Source: Mycetocola manganoxydans
Lineage (GTDB): Bacteria; Actinomycetota; Actinomycetes; Actinomycetales; Microbacteriaceae
Reading direction: 5' to 3'
Length of the DNA stretch: 64,000 bases
Assembly: GCF_003667545.1 (NCBI RefSeq)
Contig: NZ_RCUV01000008.1
Coordinates: 62,001 to 126,000, forward strand
In this document: piece after piece, positions 44,087 through 53,184 of the stretch
How positions within the stretch are numbered: the stretch's first letter is position 1
How the letters are laid out: each line of letters starts with the position of its first letter
The notes under the pieces: generated by a model
Databases searched by the model: none
What the model was told of the DNA's origin: nothing
Seen by the model: the letters and a program-made list of their open reading frames with translations, nothing else
Translations under genes and position numbers: made by a program

Positions 44087-45633
44087 TCAGGAACCGCTAG
44101 GTCCGGATGAATCGTCGGTTGCCGTTTGCACCGCACCCTTTGCCGAGTTCGCTGCGCCAGTGGCGGCCTTACCAGCCAGAGCTACGCCCACGGCGACCGG
44201 GGCCGCAGCGGCACCAGCGACGGCTCCGCCTGATGCCGCTCCGGAAGCCGCGGTCCTTCCCGCTGCTGCGCCAGATGATGCGGCTCTGCCCGCACCGGCT
44301 CCACCTGTCGGCGCCGCTCCATTCGGAGCAGTCGACGCCGACGACCCGCTGCCTGCGCTTGACGGGTTCGAGCCAGAGCTGCTCATCCGACGAACCGCTC
44401 CAGTGGCCAATTCGCCAACCACCGCGCCGCCAACGCCCGCCATCGCCATACCGGCAGCACCACCACCAGCAACAGCGCCAGTCATCGGAGCGACGAAACG
44501 CAACAGTGCCGGGAGCGCGATCAGCGCCATCAACATGAGAGCGAGACCGGTGAGCACCGACCAGATTCCTCCGCCGTCGTCCTGAAATGCATCCGTTCCA
44601 GTGAGGCTGAACGCCGCTGCGTAGATCAGTGCGGCGGCCGGCTTGTAGAGGATGAAAGCGAGCGTCCAGCCGATCGTTTTACCAAACCACTGCCTCCCGA
44701 TCTGGGTGTTCGTGAAGCTCGCGGTGAGCGGCAGCACGCCGGCCAAAATCACCAGCAGCCCTCCGCGGACCACCATGAGCGCTACCTGAACGTAAGTCAT
44801 CAGGAGAGCGATGGTGCCGAGGATGAGCACACCGATCACCCCCAACGGAGACGACGCAGTGAGGGCAACCATCGCGGCGACGTTCGTCCCAAAGCACTGG
44901 GATTCACCGCCAACGGAAACGTCACAATCGGTCGCGCCGTTCAAAACCCAGACTGAGAACGCATCCGCCGCAGTTACCGCGAGGGTGATGATTGCAAGGC
45001 CCGAACCGGATACGACGATCAGCGTGATCAACGACTGGAGCACGTCTTTACCAGGCTGCGCGCGTTGCTCCCAGACCATGCGGATGCCGCCGATGATGAC
45101 CGACAACACCGCTAACCCGCCGACATAAAACCAAAGCGAATTCTGCAAGAACCCGACCGTGGAGGAAGAACCTTCTGGGGCGGCAGAACCGAGCAAAGCG
45201 CCCACGAGTGCGGAAGCTCCGGAGATGAGCAGGATCGCAATGAAGATGACACCGAGTGCCCCGACGCTGCGCATACCTTCGCCACGGCGGGTCCGGATCG
45301 TGATCAACGCTCCCAAAGCAATGATCGACAACACCGCCAGAGCGAGGCCGACGTACGTCACGTAGTTCAGAATCGTGCTGAACTCATCCCCGCCGGGTTG
45401 ACTGGCGTTGATAGCGGTTGTGCCCTCCCCCGCCGTGTACGCGCCGGCGTGGGCACCGCAACCCACATCGTTCCGATGCTTCCGAGTGCCTTGCCGAATC
45501 CTTCTAGTACGTCGTTCGCCAAACTTTGAACAGCGTCGTTGGCTCCGGTTTCGATCGCGTCGCCGAGACCTTCCTTGCCTTTGCAGATTAGGTCCCAGAA
45601 AGCGCAATCGGAGGCGGCAGTTTTTATGGCCAT
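44087..45633 (-). pseudogene. TrbL/VirB6-like conjugation channel protein, frameshifted near its N-terminus
   Basis: Starts at ATG 45633 (MAIKTAASDCAFWDLICKGK), runs about 60 codons to GSIGTMWVAVPTPA, and then the frame that carries the rest of the protein (GEGTTAINASQPGGDEFSTI and about 8 membrane helices) is a different one. The shift must lie around 45,430-45,460. The C-terminus is a long Ala/Gly/Ser-rich tail (about 100 residues) after the last helix. The family forms the inner-membrane part of the transfer channel. One indel would restore an ORF of about 515 residues, so sequencing error is possible. Confidence 0.75.
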
Positions 45634-45640
45634 GGCGGAA

Positions 45641-46055
45641 TTACGCCCCGGACCAGGGCGTGTACCCGCCCAGATTCTCAATCTGGGCTGGGGCAAGCGG
45701 GAATTCGCCGGACGGGGTTACTTCAATCTTCCAGTCGCCCTCAACCCATAGGAGCTTCAGAGGGATGCTGACCAGGCTGCCGTCGGAATAGTTCATAACC
45801 ACGTCGACGGTCGCCGCATCACCCGAATAGGAACCGATCTTGTAACCAGCAATCTGAGCACGCATAGATGAGCCTGAGCCGCCGAGTTCACCCGCTAGTT
45901 TGTCCCTACCGGGGCCGGGTGCAACAAGCTCAATGAGGCGTGGGCCCAAAGTGGAGTCGCTACCCATTGCAATGAAGTTAGCCGCCATAAAGAGGGCGCC
46001 CTCCGCTGTGTGGGCGTAGCAGCTGCGGAAGCCGTCGTTGATCGAGGCAGGGCCA
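45641..46055 (-). pseudogene. Conjugation-associated protein truncated at the island edge
   Basis: About 135 C-terminal residues remain (INDGFRSCYAHTAEGALFMA, later VDVVMNYSDGSLVSIPLKL and WKIEVTP). The pattern is like the C-terminal domain of hypothetical proteins encoded just upstream of TrbL-like genes in actinobacterial elements. The coding frame has no start or membrane anchor on this side and runs into sequence belonging to the rhamnose gene, so the 5' end was removed at the junction. Confidence 0.65.
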
Positions 46056-46059
46056 GCAT

Positions 46060-47445
46060 CCGGTTTTGCGGGGGATCGACGGGTACGCCGCACTGCCGGA
46101 GGCCGAGCGCCGTGCGAAGGCCGCCGCTCTCGCGCCGACCATCCGCGGGCTCGTCTCCACCGATAAGCCGCAGGTCGGCCACTTCACCGACGACGAGGTC
46201 GTGCTCGACTTTCTCGCGAGCGCTGAGCACCCTCGACTCGCCGCACTCGGCACGAGCTGCCCCGACCACTTCCTCCGCACCAAGGTGAAGCCGCTTCTCG
46301 TCGACCTGCCGGCATCCGCCTCTGTGGAAGAAACCACCGAACGCCTGCAGACGTTGCACGAGGAGTATCGCGCCGACTACACCGCCTACTACGAGCGCAA
46401 CGCTGCCCCGGACTCGCCCGCAATCCGCGGTGCAGACCCGCTCATCGTGCTCGTCCCAGGTGTCGGCATGTTCAGCTTCGGCGCGAACAAGCAGACCGCG
46501 CGCGTCGCGAGCGAGTTCTACATCAACGCGATCAACGTCATGCGCAGTGCCGAGGGCCTCTCGACCTACGCGCCGATCGATGAGGCCGAGAAGTTCCGCA
46601 TCGAATACTGGGCACTTGAGGAGGCCAAGCTTCAGCGCATGCCGAAGCCCAAGCCGCTCGCGACCCGCGTCGCCCTCGTGACGGGCGCGGCATCCGGGAT
46701 CGGTAAAGCGATCGCAACCCGGCTCGCCGCTGAGGGGGCGTGCGTCGTCATCGCGGACCTGTCGCTCGAGAAGGCGCAGGAAGCCGCCGCCGAGATCGGA
46801 AACACGGATGTCGCCGTCGGCGTCGCCGCTGATGTCTCAAACGAGCGGGCGGTCCAGTCGGCGATCGATGCCGCCGTCCTCGCGTTCGGTGGGCTCGACC
46901 TCGTCGTCAACAACGCCGGACTCTCCCTGTCGAAGTCACTGCTCGACACCACCGAAGCGGACTGGGACCTGCAGCACAACGTCATGGCGAAGGGATCGTT
47001 CCTCGTCTCGAAGGCGGCGGCGCGCGTGCTCATCGACCAGAAGCTCGGTGGCGACATCATCTACATCTCGTCGAAGAACTCGGTGTTCGCCGGCCCGAAC
47101 AACATCGCCTATTCGGCAACGAAGGCTGACCAGGCCCACCAGGTCCGGTTGCTCGCCGCCGAGCTCGGCGAGTACGGCGTCAAGGTCAACGGCATCAACC
47201 CCGACGGTGTCGTGCGCGGCTCCGGCATCTTCGCTTCCGGTTGGGGCGCGAACCGCGCGAAGACCTACGGCATTGAAGAGGAAGACCTCGGCAAGTTCTA
47301 CGCCCAGCGCACGATCCTCAAGCGTGAGGTCGTGCCCGAGAACGTCGCCAACGCGGTGTTCGTGCTCTGCACGAGCGACCTCTCGCACACCACCGGTCTG
47401 CACATTCCGGTCGACGCCGGCGTCGCCGCCGCGTTCCTGCGATGA
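46060..47445 (+). pseudogene. rhaD: Bifunctional rhamnulose-1-phosphate aldolase/lactaldehyde dehydrogenase, 5'-truncated
   Basis: The full enzyme (about 680 residues) splits L-rhamnulose 1-phosphate and processes lactaldehyde. Only about 460 C-terminal residues remain: the end of the aldolase part (IDGYAALPEAERRAKA, VLVPGVGMFSFG) and the complete short-chain dehydrogenase part (VTGAASGIGKAIA, NNAG, YSATKADQAHQ). The N-terminal aldolase active site is missing; sequence before about 46,060 belongs to the island. A TTG at 46066 could start the fragment, so the dehydrogenase half may still be made, but aldolase activity should be lost unless an intact copy exists elsewhere. Confidence 0.8.
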
Positions 47446-47447
47446 GG

Positions 47448-47525
47448 GCCCCTCGCGTTTTCACCTGCTCCGGACGAGTTCACCCGGTACGCCGGGTGAA
47501 TCCGTCCGCACCGAGTGAATCCGTG
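47448..47525 (+). repeat. Intergenic repeat, copy A
   Basis: Closely matches 49005-49083: GCGTTTTCAC, CTCCGGAC, TTCACCCGG, GTGAATCCGTCCGCA and GTGAA in the same order and spacing. CACCCGG...CCGGGTG forms a small hairpin. The two copies flank rhaB. Confidence 0.8.
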
Positions 47526-47539
47526 CCAGGGATTGCCGC

Positions 47540-48964
47540 ATGAGTGGCCGCGGCACCGGCGCCGTCGCCGCCGTCGACCTGGGCGCGACGAGTGGTCGCG
47601 TCATGCTCGGGCATGTCGGTCCGAACGAGCTCCGGCTCGATCAGGTGCACCGTTTTCCGAACGGTCCCACCGAGCACGACGATGGACTGCACTGGGATGC
47701 CACGGGGCTGTTCCGGTCTGTCCTCACGGGACTCGCCGGCACGGCATCCGCGAAGCCGCTCAGCATCGGGATCGACTCGTGGGCCGTCGACTACGCGTTG
47801 CTCGCCAACGGGCGGATGCTGCACGAACCGTTCCACTATCGCGACGGCAGGACCGAGCGCGGCGTCGACGCCGTGCACAGCGTGGTCCCGTTCGAGGAGC
47901 TGTACGCCCAGAACGGCCTGCAGTTCCTGCCGTTCAACACCCTCTACCAGCTCGCCGCAGACGGCGATGCGCTTGCACACGCCGATACGGCTCTTCTCAT
48001 CCCGGACCTTCTCGCGTCCTGGCTCACCGGAGCGGTCGCGGCCGAGGCAACCAACGCGTCGACCACGGGGCTGCTCGGGACCGACGGCCGCTGGAACGAC
48101 GCCCTGATCGAGCGGCTCGGTCTGCCCACCTCGCTGTTCCCGCCGCTCATCTGGCCCGGCGACCGCAGCGGTACTCTCCTGCCCGAGGTGGCGTCCGAAA
48201 CCGGCCTCGACCCGTCGACTCCTGTGATCGCCGTCGGGTCGCACGACACGGCATCCGCTGTCGTCGCCGTACCCATGCTCACCGGTGACGCGGCGTGGAT
48301 CTCCTGCGGCACCTGGGGGCTCGTCGGCCTCGAACTCGAGCATCCGGTGCTCACCGACGCAAGCCGTGAAGCGAACTTCACCAATGAGGGTGGAGTCGAC
48401 GGGCGGGTGCGGTTCCTGCACAACGTCATGGGTCTGTGGCTGCTGAGCGAGTCGGTGCGCACGTGGGAGCGCGAGTCCGGCGAGTCGATCGACCTCGGTG
48501 CGTTGCTCGCCTCGGCCGCGGCCGTGACCGAGGCGACGGCGGTCTTCGACGCCAACGACCCCCGCTTCCTCACCCCGGGCGACATGCCTGCCCGCATCGC
48601 GGACGCCATCCGTGAGCGGGGAGCCCCGGTGCCGAACTCGACCGCCGCCTTCGTGCGCTGCATTCTCGAAAGCCTCGCGGATGCCTTCGCGCACGCCGTT
48701 CACACGGCAGCCGCTCTCGCGAACTCCCCGGTTTCGGTGATCCACATCGTGGGTGGAGGGTCGCTCAACACCCTGCTCTGCCAGCTCACCGCTGACCGTT
48801 CGGGTTTGCCGGTGCTCGCCGGGCCGGTCGAAGCGACGGCACTCGGCAACGTGCTCGTGCAGGCTCGAGCCGTCGGACTCGTGGAGGGTGACCTCGAGTC
48901 GCTGCGGGCCCTCGTCGCCCGGTCGTTTGCGCCGGTGCGGTACGAGCCGCGCGCCCGGAGCTGA
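47540..48964 (+). CDS. rhaB: Rhamnulokinase
   Basis: An FGGY-family kinase of 474 residues that phosphorylates L-rhamnulose. N-terminal nucleotide-binding motif VAAVDLGATSGRVMLG, the substrate region IGIDSWAVDYALL, AVGSHDTASAVVAVP, WISCGTWGLVGLE, and the C-terminal IVGGGSLNTLLCQLTAD are present; length matches the family. It lies 95 bases after the truncated rhamnulose-1-phosphate aldolase gene. Confidence 0.92.
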   Translation: MSGRGTGAVAAVDLGATSGRVMLGHVGPNELRLDQVHRFPNGPTEHDDGLHWDATGLFRSVLTGLAGTASAKPLSIGIDSWAVDYALLANGRMLHEPFHYRDGRTERGVDAVHSVVPFEELYAQNGLQFLPFNTLYQLAADGDALAHADTALLIPDLLASWLTGAVAAEATNASTTGLLGTDGRWNDALIERLGLPTSLFPPLIWPGDRSGTLLPEVASETGLDPSTPVIAVGSHDTASAVVAVPMLTGDAAWISCGTWGLVGLELEHPVLTDASREANFTNEGGVDGRVRFLHNVMGLWLLSESVRTWERESGESIDLGALLASAAAVTEATAVFDANDPRFLTPGDMPARIADAIRERGAPVPNSTAAFVRCILESLADAFAHAVHTAAALANSPVSVIHIVGGGSLNTLLCQLTADRSGLPVLAGPVEATALGNVLVQARAVGLVEGDLESLRALVARSFAPVRYEPRARS

Positions 48965-49004
48965 GGCCTCCGCTCCCGCCGCTGCTCCCGCCTGCCGGGT
49001 GGAT

Positions 49005-49083
49005 GGCCCCGCGTTTTCACTCACTCCGGACCGATTCACCCGGCGTGCCGAGTGAATCCGTCCGCAACGGGTGAACTCGCCGC
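49005..49083 (+). repeat. Intergenic repeat, copy B
   Basis: Second copy of the repeat at 47448-47525, about 80 bases long with roughly 10-15 differences. The pairing of the TTCAC(C)CGG and GTGAA elements is kept. It lies between rhaB and the 2-hydroxyacid dehydrogenase gene. Confidence 0.8.
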
Positions 49084-49147
49084 TCGGCGCACACGAGCGC
49101 CCGCCCGGTTTTCGCGCTCGCGGCATCCGTGTGGATAGGCTCGAAGC

Positions 49148-50068
49148 ATGACTTCTCCCCTCGTTGTTGGCGTTCCAGGCACGACTCTCCGCACCGCAAT
49201 CGGCGAGATGGAGGGAGTCGAGTTCGTCGAGTGGGACATGTCCGGTCCTGCCCCCGTGTCGGAGTTCGACATCGTCGTCCAGCCATACATGGGCGCGACG
49301 AAGAAGCTCGCCGCCCTCGAGGGTGTCACCGCGAAACTCGTCCAGAGCCAGTCGATCGGATATGACGGCGTCGACGACGTGCTGCCCCCCGGCAACGTGT
49401 TCGCGAACGCGTCGAGCGTGCACGAGACGTCGACCGCCGAACTGACGCTCGCTCTCATCCTCGCCGTGCAGCGTGGCATCCCCGACTTCGTCCGTGCCGC
49501 CGATGAGGGTCGGTGGGCACCCGCCCGGTACGCGAGCCTCGCAGACCGCACCGTGCTCATCCTCGGCTATGGCGGCGTCGGCAAAGCGATCGAGGACAGG
49601 CTGCTGCCCTTCGAGGTGAATGTCGTCCGCGTCGCCACTCGCGCCCGCGACGATGACCGCGGCCACATCCACGGCATTGATGAACTCCCCGCACTGCTGC
49701 CGGAGGCCGACATCGTCGTCGTCGGTGTACCCCTCACCGAGAGCACCACAGGCCTCGTCGACGACGCCTTCCTCACCAGCATGCGCGACGGCGCACTTCT
49801 CGTGAACATCGCGCGGGGTGCCGTCGCCGACACGGATGCCATCCTCCGGCAGGCCGAATCCGGGCGGCTCCGGTTCGCACTCGACGTGACCGATCCCGAA
49901 CCGCTGCCAGACGGGCATTCGCTGTTCGCGCTCCCCAACGTGTTGGTCAGCCCGCACGTCGGTGGCGCGACAACGGCGATGATGCCGCGGATGGCGCGCC
50001 TCGTCCGCGAACAGATCGAGCGGATGCAGCGCGGGGACGACCCCGTGAACGTGGTGCTGCGCACGTAA
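49148..50068 (+). CDS. D-isomer-specific 2-hydroxyacid dehydrogenase
   Basis: An NAD(P)-dependent dehydrogenase of 306 residues. Rossmann motif GYGGVGKAI, catalytic Arg in NIARGAVAD, Glu in TDPEPLPD and His in SPHVGGATT. The substrate is not determined by the sequence; glyoxylate, hydroxypyruvate or D-lactate are typical. ATG 49148 lies exactly 6 bases after TAGGCT, suggesting a leaderless message and its own promoter. Confidence 0.85.
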   Translation: MTSPLVVGVPGTTLRTAIGEMEGVEFVEWDMSGPAPVSEFDIVVQPYMGATKKLAALEGVTAKLVQSQSIGYDGVDDVLPPGNVFANASSVHETSTAELTLALILAVQRGIPDFVRAADEGRWAPARYASLADRTVLILGYGGVGKAIEDRLLPFEVNVVRVATRARDDDRGHIHGIDELPALLPEADIVVVGVPLTESTTGLVDDAFLTSMRDGALLVNIARGAVADTDAILRQAESGRLRFALDVTDPEPLPDGHSLFALPNVLVSPHVGGATTAMMPRMARLVREQIERMQRGDDPVNVVLRT

Positions 50069-50153
50069 TCACCCCGGCGCTGCCCGTCCGTGGCAGCTGC
50101 TGGTCGCGCCCCGGTTTCAGATTCGGATGCCGGGACACGGCTCGGATTCCGTG

Positions 50154-50176
50154 TAAACTGTGTGGTCTGACCACAC
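50154..50176 (+). promoter_or_regulatory. LldR/FadR-type operator and -10 box
   Basis: TAAACT (50154-50159) is followed at once by the perfect palindrome GTGTGGTC-T-GACCACAC (50160-50176), which contains TGGTCTGACCA, the consensus of FadR-subfamily GntR regulators such as LldR and PdhR. A repressor here would sit on the transcription start. Confidence 0.75.
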
Positions 50177-50192
50177 CGACGACGGGAGCAGC

Positions 50193-50918
50193 GTGACGGA
50201 CGAACCTCGCGCCTGGCAAGTCGTGCTCGAAGCGATTGAGCGCGACCTCCTCGACGGGCGTCTGCGACCCGGCGATCACCTCCCGGGAGAACGCGCGCTC
50301 TCCGCCGATCTCGGCGTCGGTCGTTCGAGCGTGCGTGAAGCCCTCCGCGTGCTCGAAGTGCTCGGCCTCATCCGCACCTCGACAGGCTCAGGCCCGAACT
50401 CCGGCGCGATCATCGTCGCGCTTCCCGGCGGCGGGATGTCTGCGCTGATGCGTCTGCAGGTCGCCGCGACCGGATTCGCGGTGGAAGACGTCGTCAAGAC
50501 CCGGCTGGTTCTCGAGTCAGCCGTTGCCGCAGACCTCGCCGGAGCGTCTCCGCGGCCGAGCCTCGCGGCATCCGTTTCACTGCTCGACGCCATGGAGTCG
50601 GAGCTTTCCGCTGCCGAGTTCCTCGCGCTCGACGCGGAGTTCCACCTGACGCTCGCCGACGCATCCGGAAACCAGGTCATCACCGCCACGATGGCGGGGC
50701 TTCGAAGTTCGATCGAGAGCTACGCGCGGCTCGGCGCCGCGAGCGTTCCATCGTGGCCGGACACTGCGGCCCGCCTCATGCGTGAGCACCGCGGCATCAT
50801 CAATGCGATCGAGTCCGGCGACTCGGCGAGCGCCGGCGCCGCCGTGCACAGCCACATTGCCGGTTACTACGCCGAGACAAACTTTCCCACCCACCGCCTG
50901 GACGACATGCCGGCATAG
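50193..50918 (+). CDS. FadR-subfamily GntR regulator, LldR-like
   Basis: A regulator of 241 residues with an N-terminal winged helix (LRPGDHLPGERALSADLGVG, RSSVREALRVLEVLGLI) and a C-terminal FCD ligand domain with metal/ligand residues (LDAEFHLTLADASGN, HRGIINAIESGD, VHSHIAGY). GTG 50193 after GGGAGCAGC is chosen, since the earlier frame start would overlap the operator. It lies upstream of lldD and most likely represses itself and lldD until lactate is present (inference from operator and context). Confidence 0.8.
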   Translation: MTDEPRAWQVVLEAIERDLLDGRLRPGDHLPGERALSADLGVGRSSVREALRVLEVLGLIRTSTGSGPNSGAIIVALPGGGMSALMRLQVAATGFAVEDVVKTRLVLESAVAADLAGASPRPSLAASVSLLDAMESELSAAEFLALDAEFHLTLADASGNQVITATMAGLRSSIESYARLGAASVPSWPDTAARLMREHRGIINAIESGDSASAGAAVHSHIAGYYAETNFPTHRLDDMPA

Positions 50919-50999
50919 GTTCCGGATGCCGCTCCCCTCGGCACCCAGGCAACCGGCTCCAGGTATTCCACCCAACGCTCCGACAGAAAAGAGGACCCC

Positions 51000-52268
51000 A
51001 TGGTCGAACGACGAATCCCGAGTGTGCACGACCTCGCACCGCTCATGCAGTTCAAGAAGCCCGAGTTCAACGCCCGCACGCGCCGCCTCGCAGCGGCGAC
51101 GAGTATCGCGGACCTCAGGACCATCGCGAAGCGCGTCACTCCGAAGGCGCCGTTCGACTACACCGACGGCGCTGCGGAGGGCGAGATCTCCCTCACACGC
51201 GCGCGCCAGGCGTTCCAGGACATCGAGTTCCACCCCTCGGTTCTCCGCGACGTGTCGAAGGTCGACACCACCCGCGAGGTGCTCGGCAAGACGAGCGCCA
51301 TGCCGTTCGGGATCGCGCCGACCGGATTCACCCGAATGATGCAGACCGAGGGTGAGCGCGCGGGGGCGACCGCAGCGGAAGCCGCAGGCATCCCGTTCAC
51401 CCTCTCCACGATGGGCACGACGAGCATCGAAGACGTCGCCGCGGCAGCCCCCAACGGACGCAACTGGTTCCAGCTCTACATGTGGACCGACCGTGACCGC
51501 TCACTCGCGCTCGTCGACCGCGCCCAGGCGGCCGGGTACGACACCCTCATGGTCACCGTCGACACCCCCGTCGGCGGTGCCCGTCTGCGCGACGTCAAGA
51601 ACGGCTTCTCGATTCCGCCGGCGCTCACCCCGAAGACCGTGATCAACGCGCTGCCCCGCCCGGCCTGGTGGATCAACTTCCTCACCACAGAGCCGCTCGC
51701 GTTCGCGAGCCTCGACCGCTGGTCCGGCACCGTGGCTGCCCTCATCGACACCATGTTCGACCCGACCGTCGGACCGGACGAAGTGCGCTTCATCCGCGAG
51801 CAGTGGAAGGGCAAGCTCGTCGTCAAGGGAATCCAGTCCGTCGCGGATGCCCGTCTCGCCGTCGAGCTCGGCGCCGACGCGATCGTTCTGTCGAACCACG
51901 GCGGACGCCAGCTCGACCGCGCCCCGATCCCGTTCCACCTGCTGCCGTCGGTGGTCCGCGAGGTCGGCAACGAGGTCGAGATCCATCTCGACACGGGCAT
52001 CATGAACGGAGCCGACATCGTCGCATCCGTCGCCCTCGGCGCCAGGTTCACGCTCATCGGCCGCGCGTACCTCTACGGACTGATGGCCGGCGGCCGCCAG
52101 GGCGTCGACCGCACCATCGAGATCCTGTCCGGAGAGATCCGCCGCACGATGAAGCTCCTCGGCGTCGCGAGCCTCGACGAGCTCGAGCCGCGCCACGTCA
52201 CTCAGCTGGCCCGGCTTGTGCCATACGCGCAGCCTGCGGCGGATGCCGTAGCCTCCTCCGCGCGCTGA
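51000..52268 (+). CDS. lldD: FMN-dependent L-lactate dehydrogenase (alpha-hydroxyacid oxidase family)
   Basis: Oxidises L-lactate to pyruvate. The protein has 422 residues. FMN-domain signatures are visible: [76 protein letters not shown], and the active-site [12 protein letters not shown]. Next to the rhamnose genes it could consume lactate from lactaldehyde. The ATG follows AGAGGACCCC. The strong hairpin at 52275-52345 ends the unit. Confidence 0.88.
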   Translation: MVERRIPSVHDLAPLMQFKKPEFNARTRRLAAATSIADLRTIAKRVTPKAPFDYTDGAAEGEISLTRARQAFQDIEFHPSVLRDVSKVDTTREVLGKTSAMPFGIAPTGFTRMMQTEGERAGATAAEAAGIPFTLSTMGTTSIEDVAAAAPNGRNWFQLYMWTDRDRSLALVDRAQAAGYDTLMVTVDTPVGGARLRDVKNGFSIPPALTPKTVINALPRPAWWINFLTTEPLAFASLDRWSGTVAALIDTMFDPTVGPDEVRFIREQWKGKLVVKGIQSVADARLAVELGADAIVLSNHGGRQLDRAPIPFHLLPSVVREVGNEVEIHLDTGIMNGADIVASVALGARFTLIGRAYLYGLMAGGRQGVDRTIEILSGEIRRTMKLLGVASLDELEPRHVTQLARLVPYAQPAADAVASSAR

Positions 52269-52274
52269 TCCCAC

Positions 52275-52345
52275 GCGTTCGGGAGGAAAATCCGAGGGCC
52301 CACCCTTTCTACGGAGACAGACCCCCGGATTTTCCTCCCGAACGC
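52275..52345. terminator. Long inverted repeat, bidirectional terminator
   Basis: Two perfect 20-base arms (52275-52294 and 52326-52345) surround a 31-base loop. It lies between the convergent lldD and mannosyltransferase genes. The A4/T4 tracts inside the arms give T-rich ends in both directions. Confidence 0.75.
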
Positions 52346-52370
52346 ACACGGCCCTGCCCAAACCGGAGCG

Positions 52371-53108
52371 TCAGCGGCCGATGCGACGCTTCAGTCGGCC
52401 AGGCAGTGCGCCGAGACCCCACAGCGTGACCCGGAACATGGCCTCGGCGACGATCCCCCCGGTCATCTTCGAGACCCCGTGCTCACGCTCGACGAACAGG
52501 ATCGGTACCTCGACGATCCGGAGCCCGGCACGAGCGGCGTGGAAGAGCAGGTCCACCTGGAAGCCGTAACCCTGGCTGTGCACATCCTCGAGGCGGATGC
52601 TCTCGAGCGCGTGCGCGGTCAGCACCCGGTATCCGCCGGTCACGTCGCGTTGCGGCAGCCCGAGCACGATGCGCGAGTACGCGCTGCCGCCGCGCGACAG
52701 CAGCTCCCGATAGGTCGGCCAGTTCCGCACGCCACCACCGGGGACCCAGCGCGATCCGAGCACGACGTCGGCGCCGGCATCCGCTGCAGCGAGAAGGCTG
52801 GGTAGCTGCTCCGGCTGGTGAGACCCATCGGCGTCCATCTCGACGAGCCTCGCGTACCCGCGCGCGAGTCCCCACCGAAATGCTGCGCCATACGCACTGC
52901 CGAGCCCGGCCTTGCCCGTACGGTGCAGGACGAATACAGCGGAATCGGATGCCGCGAGGCCGTCGGCGATCGCACCGGTGCCGTCCGGCGAATTGTCGTC
53001 GACGACGAGAACATCGGCGTCGGGCGTCGCGATGCGCACCCGTGTGATCAGAGCAGCAAGGTTCTCGCGCTCGTTGTAGGTCGGGACGATGACGAGCGTC
53101 GTGGCCAC
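52371..53108 (-). CDS. Polyprenol monophosphomannose synthase (DPM1-like GT2)
   Basis: A glycosyltransferase of 245 residues that moves mannose from GDP-mannose to polyprenyl phosphate for cell-wall glycans and protein mannosylation. GT2 motifs: VPTYNERENLAALI, VVDDNSPDGTGAIAD, LVEMDADGSHQPEQL (DxD) and GSRWVPGGGVRNWP. There is no fused acyltransferase domain, so it is the stand-alone actinobacterial type. Confidence 0.88.
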   Translation of the reverse strand: MATTLVIVPTYNERENLAALITRVRIATPDADVLVVDDNSPDGTGAIADGLAASDSAVFVLHRTGKAGLGSAYGAAFRWGLARGYARLVEMDADGSHQPEQLPSLLAAADAGADVVLGSRWVPGGGVRNWPTYRELLSRGGSAYSRIVLGLPQRDVTGGYRVLTAHALESIRLEDVHSQGYGFQVDLLFHAARAGLRIVEVPILFVEREHGVSKMTGGIVAEAMFRVTLWGLGALPGRLKRRIGR

Positions 53109-53184
53109 GGCATCCTTCCGAAAACGGCGCCGATCCGGGTCGGTCCGGGGCGGCGAGAACCCGGACGATGCCCGGAATTCCAGA

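Larger units (their letters stand above)
1..46060. mobile_element. Metal-resistance island with conjugation genes (right end inside window, left end outside)
   Basis: This stretch is dense in copper and heavy-metal genes, repeats a DUF6153/DUF305 module four times, carries several decayed gene copies, and ends in a block of conjugation genes. Its right edge falls where a conjugation gene (minus strand, no 5' end) abuts a rhamnose-catabolism gene (plus strand, no 5' end) near 46,055-46,066. The chromosomal octamer GGCATCCG is several times rarer here than to the right. No integrase, relaxase or attachment site is visible, so the type of element (integrative conjugative element, integrated plasmid, or genomic island) is an inference. 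The stretch may be a composite of several acquisitions. Confidence 0.55.

Noticed and set aside
47480-49957. Minus-strand 825-codon ORF spanning rhaB and the hydroxyacid dehydrogenase
   Set aside because: It is an antisense frame over two well-supported genes, with no recognisable domain.
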